NCBI GenBank assembly: GCA_937870675.1
Contig: CALMZN010000019.1
Location: forward strand, 1 to 42,045
Length of the DNA stretch: 42,045 nucleotides
Source of the DNA: an uncultured bacterium
GTDB taxonomy: Bacteria > Patescibacteriota > Patescibacteriia > UBA1558 > GWA2-36-10
Reading direction: 5' to 3'
Below are positions 8,505 through 16,765 of this stretch, one piece after another (position 1 is the stretch's first letter; every line of letters begins with the position of its first letter). The notes beneath the pieces are model-generated. The model was not told the DNA's origin and did no database searches. It saw only the letters and a program-made list of their open reading frames with translations. The position numbers and the translations under genes are program-made.

Positions 8505-9074
8505 ATGGTGATCAATGAGGATAAGTTTGAAAAAAGCGATATAGAGCTGGTTAGGATGACCTTGTTTGATCAAGAGAATTTTTTGTATTTGGTTCAACGT
8601 TATGAAAAAAAATTACTGCGTTTTATCCAGAGAATTTCTGGCCTGAGCTCGGACGATGCACAGGATTTGTTGCAGGAAGTGTTTATCAAGGTTTATCAAA
8701 ATTTAAATGACTTTGATCAGAGTTTGAAATTTTCTTCTTGGCTGTATCGTATTACTCATAACCAAGTAATTAGCAATTATCGCAAGAATAAGAGTCGGCC
8801 ACAGTTGTCATTGTTTGATCTGGACTGGGAGTCCTGTGAACAGCTGGCCAGTGATTTTGATATCAATCAAAGTTTAGACCAAGGCATTCTGAAAGAAAAA
8901 ATGTCTCGAGCTTTGGATAGTTTGGACTTGAAATATAAAGAAGTGATTATTTTAAAATATTTAGAAGATAGAAGCTATGAAGAAATATCAGATATTATCA
9001 AAAAACCAGTGAGTACAGTCGGCACTTTGTTGCGTCGAGCCAAAAAATCTTTGCAAAAAGAATTTAAAAAATAA
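8505..9074 (+). CDS. ECF-type RNA polymerase sigma factor (second)
   Basis: A 189-residue protein from ATG 8505. Region 2 lies at about residues 22-95 (FLYLVQRYEKKLLRFIQRI, DDAQDLLQEVFIKVYQNLND, FSSWLYRITHNQVISNYRKN). Region 4 lies at about 130-185 (LDLKYKEVIILKYLEDRSYEEISDIIKKPVSTVGTLLRRAKKSL). It is distinct in sequence from the sigma factor at 4104. Four bases separate it from the following membrane protein, a tight sigma/partner operon. Confidence 0.93.
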   Translation: MVINEDKFEKSDIELVRMTLFDQENFLYLVQRYEKKLLRFIQRISGLSSDDAQDLLQEVFIKVYQNLNDFDQSLKFSSWLYRITHNQVISNYRKNKSRPQLSLFDLDWESCEQLASDFDINQSLDQGILKEKMSRALDSLDLKYKEVIILKYLEDRSYEEISDIIKKPVSTVGTLLRRAKKSLQKEFKK

Positions 9075-9078
9075 ATAT

Positions 9079-9786
9079 ATGGAAAATTCCGGTCAAGAAA
9101 TTTTAGATAAAATCAAAGAGCAAAATATTCAGCCCAAAAAGCGCTGGGAATTTTTATTTAAAAATTATTTGTTGTGGCTAGCTTTTGGGCTGGCGATATT
9201 CTTTGGTGGCCTAGCATCATCGGCGACTATTTTTATTTTTCAGCATGCCACTTGGGTGGAGATGGCGCCTGGTTTCAGCCCCCTGAAGAGATTGTGGGTT
9301 AATTTGCCATTATTCTGGTTGTTGAGTTTGTCATTGTTTTGCTTTTTGGCTTGGTATGATTTCAAGAATACCAAACGTGGCTATAAATATCATCCGCTAG
9401 TCATAGTATTATTTAGCATTGTTTTGAGCATGCTCTTGGGTGTGGCCATGTATTCGCTCGGTTTGGGTCAGAAGCTAGAAGAGGCATTTTTTAGGCGCGT
9501 ACCGCTTTACAAACAAATGTTTCGTCAAGGTGGGCGTATGTTAGTAGAGCCCGACAAAGGACACTTGGCTGGCATTATCACCAATGTAGATTCTAGCGCT
9601 ATTACGGTTGAAGATTTTCTTGGCAGGTCATGGATCATCAGTACTAGTACTGATGAATTCCAGATTGGTCAAAGAGTGATGCTGATTGGCCAGATGTCAG
9701 ACGACGATCATTTTATCTGTGAAAATATCAAGCCCTGGGTCCAAAGAGTTGGGCCACCTCCACCACCAATGTTTTTTCAGCCATAA
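9079..9786 (+). CDS. Three-TM membrane protein, putative partner of the ECF sigma factor
   Basis: A 235-residue protein. A cytoplasmic N-terminus of about 28 residues is followed by TMs at about 29-53, 72-92 and 106-126. An outward domain (about 150-225) has a small beta-barrel pattern resembling DUF5666 (GHLAGIITNVDSSAITVEDF, then QRVMLIGQMSDDDHFICENI). It ends in a Pro-rich tail (VGPPPPPMFFQP). Gene order (sigma, membrane protein, exported protein) suggests envelope sensing and anti-sigma action. No classical anti-sigma motif is visible, so this is context-based. Confidence 0.65.
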   Translation: MENSGQEILDKIKEQNIQPKKRWEFLFKNYLLWLAFGLAIFFGGLASSATIFIFQHATWVEMAPGFSPLKRLWVNLPLFWLLSLSLFCFLAWYDFKNTKRGYKYHPLVIVLFSIVLSMLLGVAMYSLGLGQKLEEAFFRRVPLYKQMFRQGGRMLVEPDKGHLAGIITNVDSSAITVEDFLGRSWIISTSTDEFQIGQRVMLIGQMSDDDHFICENIKPWVQRVGPPPPPMFFQP

Positions 9787-9879
9787 TTTGATTTTGAAAT
9801 AATTTCTGACCGGCCAGCGTATTAATTAATGCAAGAGGAGTTAGGCCGATTCCCACTTAATAATTAACAAAAATAATTT

Positions 9880-10308
9880 ATGGAGAAAAAACAATATTTA
9901 TTAGTAGCCTTTTTGGGTCTATTGGTGACCACGGCTGTGGTAGCTTCTACCAGCTTTGCTTTTGGTGGCAGGAGTGACGACGCTGTCAAAATCAACGATG
10001 ATCGTCAGCAAGTTCAGCAAGCCATCACCAATAACGACTATAGTGCTTGGCAGACAGCCATGACAGCACGGGTAGCTGAAATGCGTCAGCAAACCACTGA
10101 CCTAGAAGCCAAAATCAATCAGGATACTTTCAACAAAGTGTCCCAAGCCCATCAATTGATGCAGGATGGCAAGGTAGATGAGGCCAAAGCAATTTTTGAG
10201 GAACTAGGTATGTTTGGCCCAATGGGCAATGGTCATATGGGTGGCCGTGGTCTGGGTATGAGGGGGCAGGGTTTAGGTGTCGCCAATACTCAAAATCAAG
10301 TTCAATAA
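9880..10308 (+). CDS. Exported Gly/Met-rich small protein of the second sigma module
   Basis: A 142-residue protein with a clear signal sequence (YLLVAFLGLLVTTAVVASTSFAFG). The mature helical domain has QQAITNNDYSAWQTAMTARV and a second helix pair with HQLMQDGKVDEAKAIFEELG. The tail is rich in Gly, Met and His (MFGPMGNGHMGGRGLGMRGQ). The general layout resembles periplasmic stress or metal-binding proteins of the CpxP/Spy kind, but I see no diagnostic motif. It lies 93 bp after the membrane partner. Confidence 0.7.
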   Translation: MEKKQYLLVAFLGLLVTTAVVASTSFAFGGRSDDAVKINDDRQQVQQAITNNDYSAWQTAMTARVAEMRQQTTDLEAKINQDTFNKVSQAHQLMQDGKVDEAKAIFEELGMFGPMGNGHMGGRGLGMRGQGLGVANTQNQVQ

Positions 10309-10331
10309 TTTTTTCATTGTTCATCTTAAAA

Positions 10332-10362
10332 AATCGCCTCCGCTTTGCGGGGGTGGTTTTTA
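10332..10362 (+). terminator. Terminator of the second sigma module
   Basis: GCCTCCGC pairs with GCGGGGGTGG through a short TTT loop (G-U pairs allowed), followed by TTTT. Confidence 0.75.
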
Positions 10363-10397
10363 TTTGTTATACTAAAAATATTATTAACCATAAAAAT

Positions 10398-10712
10398 ATG
10401 AGTAAAAAAAGTATTTGGCATTATGCTTTGGCCGAGGTATTGGTGGCTGTTTTGTATGTATTCTTAGTTGGTTTATTTTTCCGTAATGCCGAGAAAATAT
10501 TTGGACCAGAGGATACTATGTTGAGCCCAGTGGCCTTCTTATTATTATTGGTTTTTTCGGTATCCATAATGGGCATGACTATCTTTGGTCGTTCGATTAT
10601 GTGGTACCTAGACGGTCAAAAAAAAGAAGCAGTAAAACTTTTGTTCTATAAATTATTTTATTTATTTGTTGCTACATTTTTAGCTATGTTTAGTTTAGCA
10701 ATGAGCAGATAA
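10398..10712 (+). CDS. Small three-TM membrane protein
   Basis: A 104-residue protein from ATG 10398. An upstream extension of the frame to 10317 would cross the terminator and is rejected. Hydrophobic segments lie at about residues 9-28, 43-66 and 82-100, with a short charged loop DGQKKEAVKLLFYK. Composition is typical of small CPR membrane proteins. No family assigned. Confidence 0.65.
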   Translation: MSKKSIWHYALAEVLVAVLYVFLVGLFFRNAEKIFGPEDTMLSPVAFLLLLVFSVSIMGMTIFGRSIMWYLDGQKKEAVKLLFYKLFYLFVATFLAMFSLAMSR

Positions 10713-10881
10713 TTTTAGGCGCAAAATATTTTTGTCAGCATTTTTTAGCACTGGCCCTAGATCCAAGCGGGCTTTTTACAAAATAATCAAAGCTACCAAT
10801 ATTCCCTAGCTCGTGTTATATTTAAGTTCGCAAATAATTTACAAACTGTAATAAAGGTGCCGGTTTTTCGTCTATATAGGT

Positions 10882-12651
10882 ATGATAGAATCAAATAATA
10901 ATCTCACTAAGCAAACATTTGCTTATTATTTTAAACACGTTTTGAAATACCGCGTGTCTTTTTTTATTATTTTGATTTTTATTGTTTTGGCTTCGGCCGC
11001 GCGAGTATTGATACCGGTTTATTACAAGAAATTTTTTGATTTATTGACCAAGACCGGTGAGATAGCTGCCATGTCTCAATTTTCCAAAATATTACTGATA
11101 ATTTTGGCTATTGATTTGTTTGCTTGGGTGTGTTGGCGGGTCTTGAGCTTTACGGCTAGCCATTTTCAGACCCATGTCATGTCGGATTTGTTCAATTCCA
11201 GCTTTGCTTACTTACACAAGCATTCGGTTTCTTTTTTTAATAATAATTTTACTGGCTCGCTAGTCAAGAAAGTCAATCGTTTTGTCTATTCTTTTGCTTC
11301 GATCATGGATGTTTTTGTTTGGAGCTTGATACCCAGCTTGATCAATGTCGCTTTGATTGTTTATGTTTTGTCACAACGCAATATTTGGGTGGGTATGGCA
11401 GTTTTTTTGTGGGTGATATTATTTTGCACCATCAATTTTGTTTTCAGTCGCTACAAATTAAAATATGATGTCAAGCGTAGTGAGCTTGATTCCAAGGTTA
11501 GTGGCGCTTTGGCTGACACTATTACCAATCAGCTAAACATAAAATTGTTTAATGGCTACAGCCGAGAAAATAATGCTTTTCGCAAAATCACCGGACGACT
11601 GCAAGCCATGCGTAATTTTACTTGGAATCTGACCAATTATTTTGACGCTGTCCAGACCTTGATGATGATCGGTTTGGAAATCGGGCTGATGTTTTATGCT
11701 CTGAAATTATGGCGAGAGGGCTTGGTCACTATTGGTGATTTTGTCTTGATCCAGACCTATTTGATAAATATGTTTGATCGCTTGTGGGATTTTGGTCGCA
11801 TCATTAGATATTATTATGAGGCCATGGCTGATGCTCAAGAAATGACTGAAATATTAGAAAAGCCCCATGAAATTGTTGATATACCCAAAGCTAAGCAGCT
11901 GAAAGTCAGTGAGGGTAAAATTGAGTTTGTCGATGTTGATTTTAGCTATAATCAAACCAGGCAGATTATAAAAAAATTGAATTTAGTTATTCAACCCAAA
12001 GAAAAAGTGGCTATAGTCGGTCCATCGGGTGGTGGCAAATCAACTATTGCTAGTATTTTGTTGCGCCAGCATGACTTGACTGATGGGCGGATAATTATTG
12101 ATGGTCAAAATATTAGTCAGGTCAGTCAGGAAAGCTTGTGGTCTAATATTGGCTTGGTTAATCAAGATCCAATTTTGTTTCACCGCTCCTTGAGTGAAAA
12201 TATTTCTTATGGCCTATGGGACTCAAGTCAAGAGCAGGTTGTTAAAGCCGCTAAGATGGCTCATTGTCATGATTTTATCAAAGGTTTTACTCAAGGGTAT
12301 GATACTTTTGTGGGTGAGCGGGGGATGCGCTTGTCCGGTGGCGAACGTCAACGCGTGGCTATGGCCAGGGCTATCATAAAAAACGCGCCAATTTTGGTGT
12401 TGGATGAAGCAACTAGTAGCTTGGACTCGGAGTCTGAGGAGTTGATTCAAAAAGCTTTGATCAATCTGATGAAAAATAAGACAGTAATTGTCATTGCTCA
12501 TCGTTTGTCTACTATCATGAAGATGGATAGAATAGTGGTCGTAGATCAGGGCCAGATAGTGGAACAGGGTAGTCATACTGAGCTTTTGAAAAAACAAGAT
12601 GGTTTTTATCAGCGCCTGTGGTCCAAGCAAGTTGGCGGTTTCATCTCATAA
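10882..12651 (+). CDS. ABC exporter, fused permease and ATPase
   Basis: A 589-residue half-transporter. The six-TM ABC exporter domain covers residues about 15-320. The nucleotide-binding domain covers about 340-580: Walker A VGPSGGGKST, Q-loop VNQDPILF, signature LSGGERQRVAMARA, Walker B ILVLDEATSSLD, H-loop AHRLST. This is the MsbA/MdlB-like architecture, so it would act as a dimer to export lipid, drug or peptide. The substrate cannot be told from sequence. It is a single-gene unit with a terminator directly downstream. Confidence 0.93.
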   Translation: MIESNNNLTKQTFAYYFKHVLKYRVSFFIILIFIVLASAARVLIPVYYKKFFDLLTKTGEIAAMSQFSKILLIILAIDLFAWVCWRVLSFTASHFQTHVMSDLFNSSFAYLHKHSVSFFNNNFTGSLVKKVNRFVYSFASIMDVFVWSLIPSLINVALIVYVLSQRNIWVGMAVFLWVILFCTINFVFSRYKLKYDVKRSELDSKVSGALADTITNQLNIKLFNGYSRENNAFRKITGRLQAMRNFTWNLTNYFDAVQTLMMIGLEIGLMFYALKLWREGLVTIGDFVLIQTYLINMFDRLWDFGRIIRYYYEAMADAQEMTEILEKPHEIVDIPKAKQLKVSEGKIEFVDVDFSYNQTRQIIKKLNLVIQPKEKVAIVGPSGGGKSTIASILLRQHDLTDGRIIIDGQNISQVSQESLWSNIGLVNQDPILFHRSLSENISYGLWDSSQEQVVKAAKMAHCHDFIKGFTQGYDTFVGERGMRLSGGERQRVAMARAIIKNAPILVLDEATSSLDSESEELIQKALINLMKNKTVIVIAHRLSTIMKMDRIVVVDQGQIVEQGSHTELLKKQDGFYQRLWSKQVGGFIS

Positions 12652-12666
12652 ACTATAAGCAAAAGG

Positions 12667-12687
12667 TCGCCAGGTAGGCGATTTTTT
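12667..12687 (+). terminator. ABC exporter terminator
   Basis: TCGCC-AGGTA-GGCGA followed by T6. Confidence 0.85.
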
Positions 12688-12714
12688 GCTATAATACTTG
12701 ATATTCTATAATAC

Positions 12715-13245
12715 ATGATGTCATTAAAAAGAAATAGTCGATTTTTTTCCATATTAATTTTTTTGTTGGGCTTGATATTGGCCATTGTTTATTTGCGGGC
12801 TCCTATCAGTAGGGAGTTTATTGTTGATATCGGTCGATCAGGTTTGTTTGGCGCAATGCTTGTTGGCGCGCTGTATAGTTTTGCTTTTACTTCAAGTATT
12901 GCTACGGTGATTTTTTCCACGGCTCCATACAATGTCCATCCATTGATAGTCGCTTTTTTTGGTGGCTTGGGAGCAGCCATGTATGACTTGATTATTTTTA
13001 CTTTTGTTCGAGCCAAAACAGGCAGTGATTTTTTTGAGGCATTAAAAACAAAAATGCACAAGCGTCAAAAATTTGCTTCGGTATTTTTGTCTTTTGTTGG
13101 TGTGGTTATTTTGGCCTCCCCGCTACCCGATGAGTTAGCGGCAGGAATTCTAGGATTTTCCAAATTGTCAGTTAAAAATTTTGTCTTTATATCTTTTTTG
13201 GCAAATATCACAGGCATTTTTATGATTTTACTTATTAGTAACTAA
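12715..13245 (+). CDS. Multipass membrane protein, remotely DedA/VTT-like
   Basis: A 176-residue protein; ATG at 12715 or the adjacent 12718. About five hydrophobic segments (8-24, 42-64, 78-98, 118-136, 150-173). The segment ILASPLPDELAAGILGFSKLS with the following TM resembles the C-terminal part of SNARE-associated/DedA proteins, but the full VTT motif is not complete. Function unknown. It is 14 bp before the next gene and probably cotranscribed. Confidence 0.65.
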   Translation: MMSLKRNSRFFSILIFLLGLILAIVYLRAPISREFIVDIGRSGLFGAMLVGALYSFAFTSSIATVIFSTAPYNVHPLIVAFFGGLGAAMYDLIIFTFVRAKTGSDFFEALKTKMHKRQKFASVFLSFVGVVILASPLPDELAAGILGFSKLSVKNFVFISFLANITGIFMILLISN

Positions 13246-13259
13246 TTTTTATAAATAAT

Positions 13260-13769
13260 ATGAAAAGTTTGAAAACAATTATTATTTTTTTGGTAGTATT
13301 TTTTGTGTTGGGTGCTTTATTCCTTTATTTTGATCGCGATTTGAGAAGCGTTAAGGGAGAGCTAGCCAGCTTAAAACAAAAAATGCAAGAAGCGCAAAAA
13401 GATAAGATTGATGCGCATGGTTGTATATTAAGCGATGGTTATACTTGGTGTGATTTGACGGCCAAATGCTTCAAAGCCAGTGAGGAAAAATGCGAATTGA
13501 GCATTGAGGAGGCGATCAAGGATATATTGGTCGAGAAATATAAAAAAGATCCAAGTGAGGTTATAGTAGCGGTTTCCCAAAGCGATGATACTCACGCTGT
13601 GGGGGCGGTCGGTATCGGCACTGGAGACCAGATTGAGGGGGGAATGTTTATAGCCATCAAGCAAGACGATGCTTGGGGGTTGTTATATGATGGCAATGGC
13701 GCGGCTGATTGTCTAGAATTGGAAATGATGGGCTTCCCCAGCAATATGCTAACTAATTTTTGCGATTAA
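13260..13769 (+). CDS. Hypothetical anchored protein with Cys-rich motif
   Basis: A 169-residue protein. One N-terminal TM (residues 5-24), a short coiled coil (VKGELASLKQKMQEAQKDK), then a compact Cys motif GCILSDGYTWCDLTAKCFKA with a further KCE. The C-terminal domain of about 90 residues (from SIEEAIKDILVEKYK) includes GGMFIAIKQDDAWGLLYDGN and ends with two cysteines. The layout fits a disulfide-stabilised extracytoplasmic protein. No named family recognised. Confidence 0.65.
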   Translation: MKSLKTIIIFLVVFFVLGALFLYFDRDLRSVKGELASLKQKMQEAQKDKIDAHGCILSDGYTWCDLTAKCFKASEEKCELSIEEAIKDILVEKYKKDPSEVIVAVSQSDDTHAVGAVGIGTGDQIEGGMFIAIKQDDAWGLLYDGNGAADCLELEMMGFPSNMLTNFCD

Positions 13770-13781
13770 AATTTGTTTAAA

Positions 13782-13815
13782 AGACACCCTAGCTAAAAGT
13801 GGGGTGTTTTTTTGT
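13782..13815 (+). terminator. Rho-independent terminator
   Basis: ACACCC (13784-13789) pairs with GGGTGT (13802-13807), followed by T7. Confidence 0.85.
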
Positions 13816-13878
13816 CAAAACTATTCTTTTTTTTATTAAAAGTGATATAATTTAGTTATCTGATTATTAGTATAATTT

Positions 13879-15168
13879 ATGGAAAAGAAATTTTTGTTTA
13901 TCAGTATTGAGGGTTTGTTGTGTGACATTGCTTGGATTATCAGTAAGGAGGGCAATCAAGTAAAAGTTTACATTAGCGACAAAAATGCTAACGATATTGG
14001 AATAGGTTTTGTGGAGCGTGTCGACTCTTGGGAGGATTGGGTGACTTGGGCCGATGTCATTGTCTTTGATGATACCTTGGGGCACGGAGCTATGGCTGAG
14101 GATTTGAGAAAAAAGGGCAAACTAGTTATTGGTGGTACTAGATATACTGATCGCTTGGAGGATGATCGTAGTTTTGGCCAGGAGGAGATGAAAAGTCATG
14201 GTATCTCTATCATTCCTTATCAAATTTTTGCTTCTTTTGATCAGGCCATTGATTTTGTGAAGAAAAATCCTGGGCGCTATGTGATAAAATCTAGCGGTGA
14301 ATCACACGTGTCTAAAGCTTTTTTGTTTATTGGTGAAGAAGATGATGGGCAGGATGTTTTGCATATATTAGAGGCCTATAAAAAAGTTTTTTCTGATAAA
14401 GTTGCAGAAATTCAGTTGCAAAAAAGAGTAGTGGGTGTGGAGGTGGCCATTGGTGGTTTTTTCAATGGCCATGAATTTTTGAATCCCATCAATGTCAACT
14501 TTGAGCATAAAAAATTATTTCCTGGGAATATTGGCCCTTCAACCGGTGAGATGGGCACTAGCATGTTTTGGAGTCAGCCCAATAAGATTTTTAACGCTAC
14601 TTTGAAAAAACTAGAGGCCAAACTAGCCGAGGAACATTTTGTCGGCTACATTGATATCAATTGCATTGTCAATGGCAATGGCATTTACCCCTTGGAGTTC
14701 ACTTCTCGTTTTGGCTATCCGACTATTTTTATCCAACAAGAGGGCATGGCTATGCCTATGAGTGAATTTTTTTATAAAATGGCTGCCGGAGAAAATTTTA
14801 TGATCAAAACAAAGAAGGGTTTTCAAATCGGCGTGCGCATCATTGTACCACCTTATCCTTTTGATGATCCGGAGACCTTTGAGTCGTTTTCCAAAAATGC
14901 GGTTATTCTTTTTCATAAACCAAACTATGACGGAGTGCATTTTGAGGATGCCAAGCTAGATAAGGGCGAGTGGCTAGTAGCTGGTGAGGCCGGTGTGGTT
15001 TTGACAATCACGGGCAGTGGCCTGACTATGAAGCAGGCGCAGAAGCACGTCTATAATAGAGTCAGTAATTTGATGATCCCCAACATGTATTATCGCACTG
15101 ATATTGGTGACCGCTGGTATGAAGACAGTGACAAGCTCAATACTTGGGGTTATTTGAGAGATAGCTAG
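13879..15168 (+). CDS. PurD-like ATP-grasp ligase
   Basis: A 429-residue protein related to phosphoribosylamine-glycine ligase. An N-terminal Rossmann-like part (FLFISIEGLLCDIAWIISKE) is followed by an ATP-grasp fold: YVIKSSGESHVSKAFLF, VVGVEVAIGGFFNG, NIGPSTGEMGT (PurD has GPNTGGMG), then YPLEFTSRFGYPT (PurD has EFNARFGDPE). The C-terminal domain has MKQAQKHVYNRVSNLMIP. The glycine-rich N-terminal loop of true PurD is altered. No purB, purC, purM or purN is in this window, so the substrate may not be phosphoribosylamine. A TATAAT at 13846-13851 is a candidate -10. Confidence 0.8.
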   Translation: MEKKFLFISIEGLLCDIAWIISKEGNQVKVYISDKNANDIGIGFVERVDSWEDWVTWADVIVFDDTLGHGAMAEDLRKKGKLVIGGTRYTDRLEDDRSFGQEEMKSHGISIIPYQIFASFDQAIDFVKKNPGRYVIKSSGESHVSKAFLFIGEEDDGQDVLHILEAYKKVFSDKVAEIQLQKRVVGVEVAIGGFFNGHEFLNPINVNFEHKKLFPGNIGPSTGEMGTSMFWSQPNKIFNATLKKLEAKLAEEHFVGYIDINCIVNGNGIYPLEFTSRFGYPTIFIQQEGMAMPMSEFFYKMAAGENFMIKTKKGFQIGVRIIVPPYPFDDPETFESFSKNAVILFHKPNYDGVHFEDAKLDKGEWLVAGEAGVVLTITGSGLTMKQAQKHVYNRVSNLMIPNMYYRTDIGDRWYEDSDKLNTWGYLRDS

Positions 15169-15180
15169 ATCAATTATAAA

Positions 15181-15969
15181 TTATAATCTATTAAAATAAT
15201 TAGTAGCCGCTAATTTTGTTTTGAAGTGCAAGGCATCCTTGATGTTTAGATTTTTGGCGCCTTGCATTTTGAGCTGGTAGGCCAAAGTATTGCGTAAAAT
15301 CTGTGGCGTCACTTTGAGGCGTGGACGCAAAACATAAGCATATTTTTCAATGAGGCGTTCTACAGAGCGGACTGACAAATGGGTATCGCCGGCTTTTTTA
15401 CTGCGGTCAAAGTTGATAAATAAATAAGGATTTTTGTCACGGCGAAAATTTAAGTATTTTTCCAAGTAGTGCAGAGCGTAAGGTGGCAAGCTTAAATGTT
15501 TATTTTTAATAATAATCTCACGGCTCAAAAAATCCACTTGTTCTTTTTTTATATTGACCAAATCACTGACCTTCAAACCGCTGACATACAGTATTTCCAG
15601 CAAGGCCTTGTCACGGAAGCCCAATAAATTTTTTTTCTTCAAGGGTTGATCCAAAAAATTTTGTAGCTGTACTGGATCCATGGCTTTTAATCTATTTTTT
15701 TCTTGGGAAAGCAAGATAAAGGAATATTTTATATTCAAAAAATTTAAGTAGTTGTTGAGAATGACGAAGCGCAGATTGATACTGCCAATATTTTTTTGCT
15801 GGCTTAGTAAAAAATGGTTATATTTTTTTAAAATGTGGGTGGTGATTTTTTTGTCTTCGGTCCATAGCAAAAAATGTCGTATATGCCACAAGTAATTTTT
15901 GATAGTGCTTGGTTTTAAGTCGCGACTTTTTAAATATAGTCGATATTTGTTTAGAGAGGTTTTGTCCAT
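15181..15969 (-). CDS. Tyrosine recombinase-like protein with degenerate active site
   Basis: A 262-residue XerC/D-like protein with an N-terminal SAM-like core-binding domain (about 1-95, STIKNYLWHIRHFLLW) and a C-terminal catalytic domain. Key positions are changed. ArgI is Lys (YVSGLKVSDL instead of TGLRVSEL), and the HxLRH motif reads QILRNTLAYQL (His to Gln, Arg kept, second His to Asn). The end, ALHFKTKLAATNYFNRL, keeps a possible His and the Tyr. Catalysis would be weak or lost. A cruciform-like palindrome sits 5 bp before the start. It is convergent with the PurD-like gene. Confidence 0.85.
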   Translation of the reverse strand: MDKTSLNKYRLYLKSRDLKPSTIKNYLWHIRHFLLWTEDKKITTHILKKYNHFLLSQQKNIGSINLRFVILNNYLNFLNIKYSFILLSQEKNRLKAMDPVQLQNFLDQPLKKKNLLGFRDKALLEILYVSGLKVSDLVNIKKEQVDFLSREIIIKNKHLSLPPYALHYLEKYLNFRRDKNPYLFINFDRSKKAGDTHLSVRSVERLIEKYAYVLRPRLKVTPQILRNTLAYQLKMQGAKNLNIKDALHFKTKLAATNYFNRL

Positions 15970-15974
15970 GGTTA

Positions 15975-16033
15975 TATCCCGTTAAATGCCGCCGAGCGGC
16001 AGCCGCGCTAAAGCGCGACTATTTAACAGGATA
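15975..16033. repeat. Three-way-junction palindrome upstream of the recombinase
   Basis: Outer 13-bp inverted repeat TATCCCGTTAAAT (15975-15987) and ATTTAACAGGATA (16021-16033), one mismatch. It encloses two GC-rich hairpins, GCCGC-CGA-GCGGC (15988-16000) and CGCGC-TAAA-GCGCG (16004-16017). As DNA it can extrude as a branched cruciform; as RNA it would form the 5' leader of the recombinase mRNA. Confidence 0.85.
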
Positions 16034-16070
16034 AATTTTACCATAAAACGACACAAAATAACAAAATGGT

Positions 16071-16094
16071 TCAAACAACCCGTCGGGTTGGTTC
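16071..16094. repeat. Short hairpin between the recombinase and rpsO
   Basis: AACAACCC-GTC-GGGTTGGTT. It lies between divergent units and has no T tract. A similar hairpin occurs at 28443-28466. Confidence 0.6.
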
Positions 16095-16109
16095 TTAAAA
16101 TTTCTAGGA

Positions 16110-16138
16110 TTGACTTATTGTACCAAAAATGTTAATAT
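16110..16138 (+). promoter_or_regulatory. rpsO-pnp promoter
   Basis: TTGACT (16110-16115), 17-bp spacer, TAATAT (16133-16138). Transcription should start near 16145, giving a leader of about 92 nt. Confidence 0.65.
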
Positions 16139-16190
16139 CCAAGCACTTAATTATTGATACTTTTGGCTTGGTTTGACCTGACAGTGATTT

Positions 16191-16217
16191 TTGACTATTG
16201 AGGTCTGGCTCAGTCAA
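16191..16217 (+). promoter_or_regulatory. rpsO leader hairpin, candidate S15 autoregulatory element
   Basis: TTGACT (16191-16196) pairs with AGTCAA (16212-16217). Inside, GAG pairs with CTC across a bulge. It lies 20 nt before the rpsO start. Several bacteria regulate rpsO through unrelated leader structures bound by S15; that this one does so is inference. Confidence 0.45.
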
Positions 16218-16236
16218 TGGTAATAAAGGCAAAAAA

Positions 16237-16593
16237 ATGTTGGACAAGAAAAAAAAGCTTAAACTAATTGAAAAGTTTAAGACACACAAAAATGACACCG
16301 GCTCTCCCGAGGTGCAGATTGCTATTCTTACCGAGGAAATCAAAGAATTGACCAGACATCTGAAGGAAAACAAAAAAGATTTTTCTTCTCGCCGTGGCTT
16401 GATAGCCAAAGTGTCTTTGCGCCACAAGTTATTGCGCTATTTGGAGCGTGAAGATGAAAAACGTTTTTCAAAATTGATCAATGTTTTGGGTCTCAAGTTC
16501 AATCGCAAAGAAAAACTAGACATACTTAAAGATGAGATTGTCTTAGGCGCCTCAGAAGAAGTCAAAAGCGAAGAAAAGGTTGAAAAAGAATAA
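16237..16593 (+). CDS. rpsO: 30S ribosomal protein S15
   Basis: A 118-residue protein from ATG 16237, preceded by an AAAGGC ribosome-binding-like sequence. S15 motifs: KFKTHKNDTGSPEVQIAILT, LTRHLKENKKDFSSRRGL, VSLRHKLLRYLEREDEKRF, INVLGLKF. S15 usually stops after about 89 residues at this last motif; here a charged tail of about 28 residues follows (KEKLDILKDEIVLGASEEVK and on). S15 binds the central domain of 16S rRNA. rpsO followed by pnp is a widely conserved order. Confidence 0.95.
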   Translation: MLDKKKKLKLIEKFKTHKNDTGSPEVQIAILTEEIKELTRHLKENKKDFSSRRGLIAKVSLRHKLLRYLEREDEKRFSKLINVLGLKFNRKEKLDILKDEIVLGASEEVKSEEKVEKE

Positions 16594-16607
16594 AAAGAAT
16601 CGCCAGT

Positions 16608-16630
16608 AGCCCTTGTATAATACAAGGGCT
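16608..16630 (+). promoter_or_regulatory. rpsO-pnp intercistronic hairpin
   Basis: AGCCCTTGT-ATAAT-ACAAGGGCT, a perfect 9-bp stem with no T tract after it. This suggests an RNA-processing or partial attenuation site rather than a full terminator, as is known for rpsO-pnp in other bacteria. Confidence 0.65.
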
Positions 16631-16765
16631 CTTGTGTAAAAAATAATTAAGGTAAAATGAAGCTAGCCGAAGGTTGGTTGGCAGATTATAGTCACGCTTT
16701 GTTTAGCTTGCCTGCAATTTGTCACATCAACTAGTACTAGCCATTTTGCCAGGAAAGTTAATTTT

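Noticed and set aside
10713..10881. Possible terminator GCCC...GGGC with T5
   Set aside because: The stem is only about 4 bp with a long loop; too weak to list.
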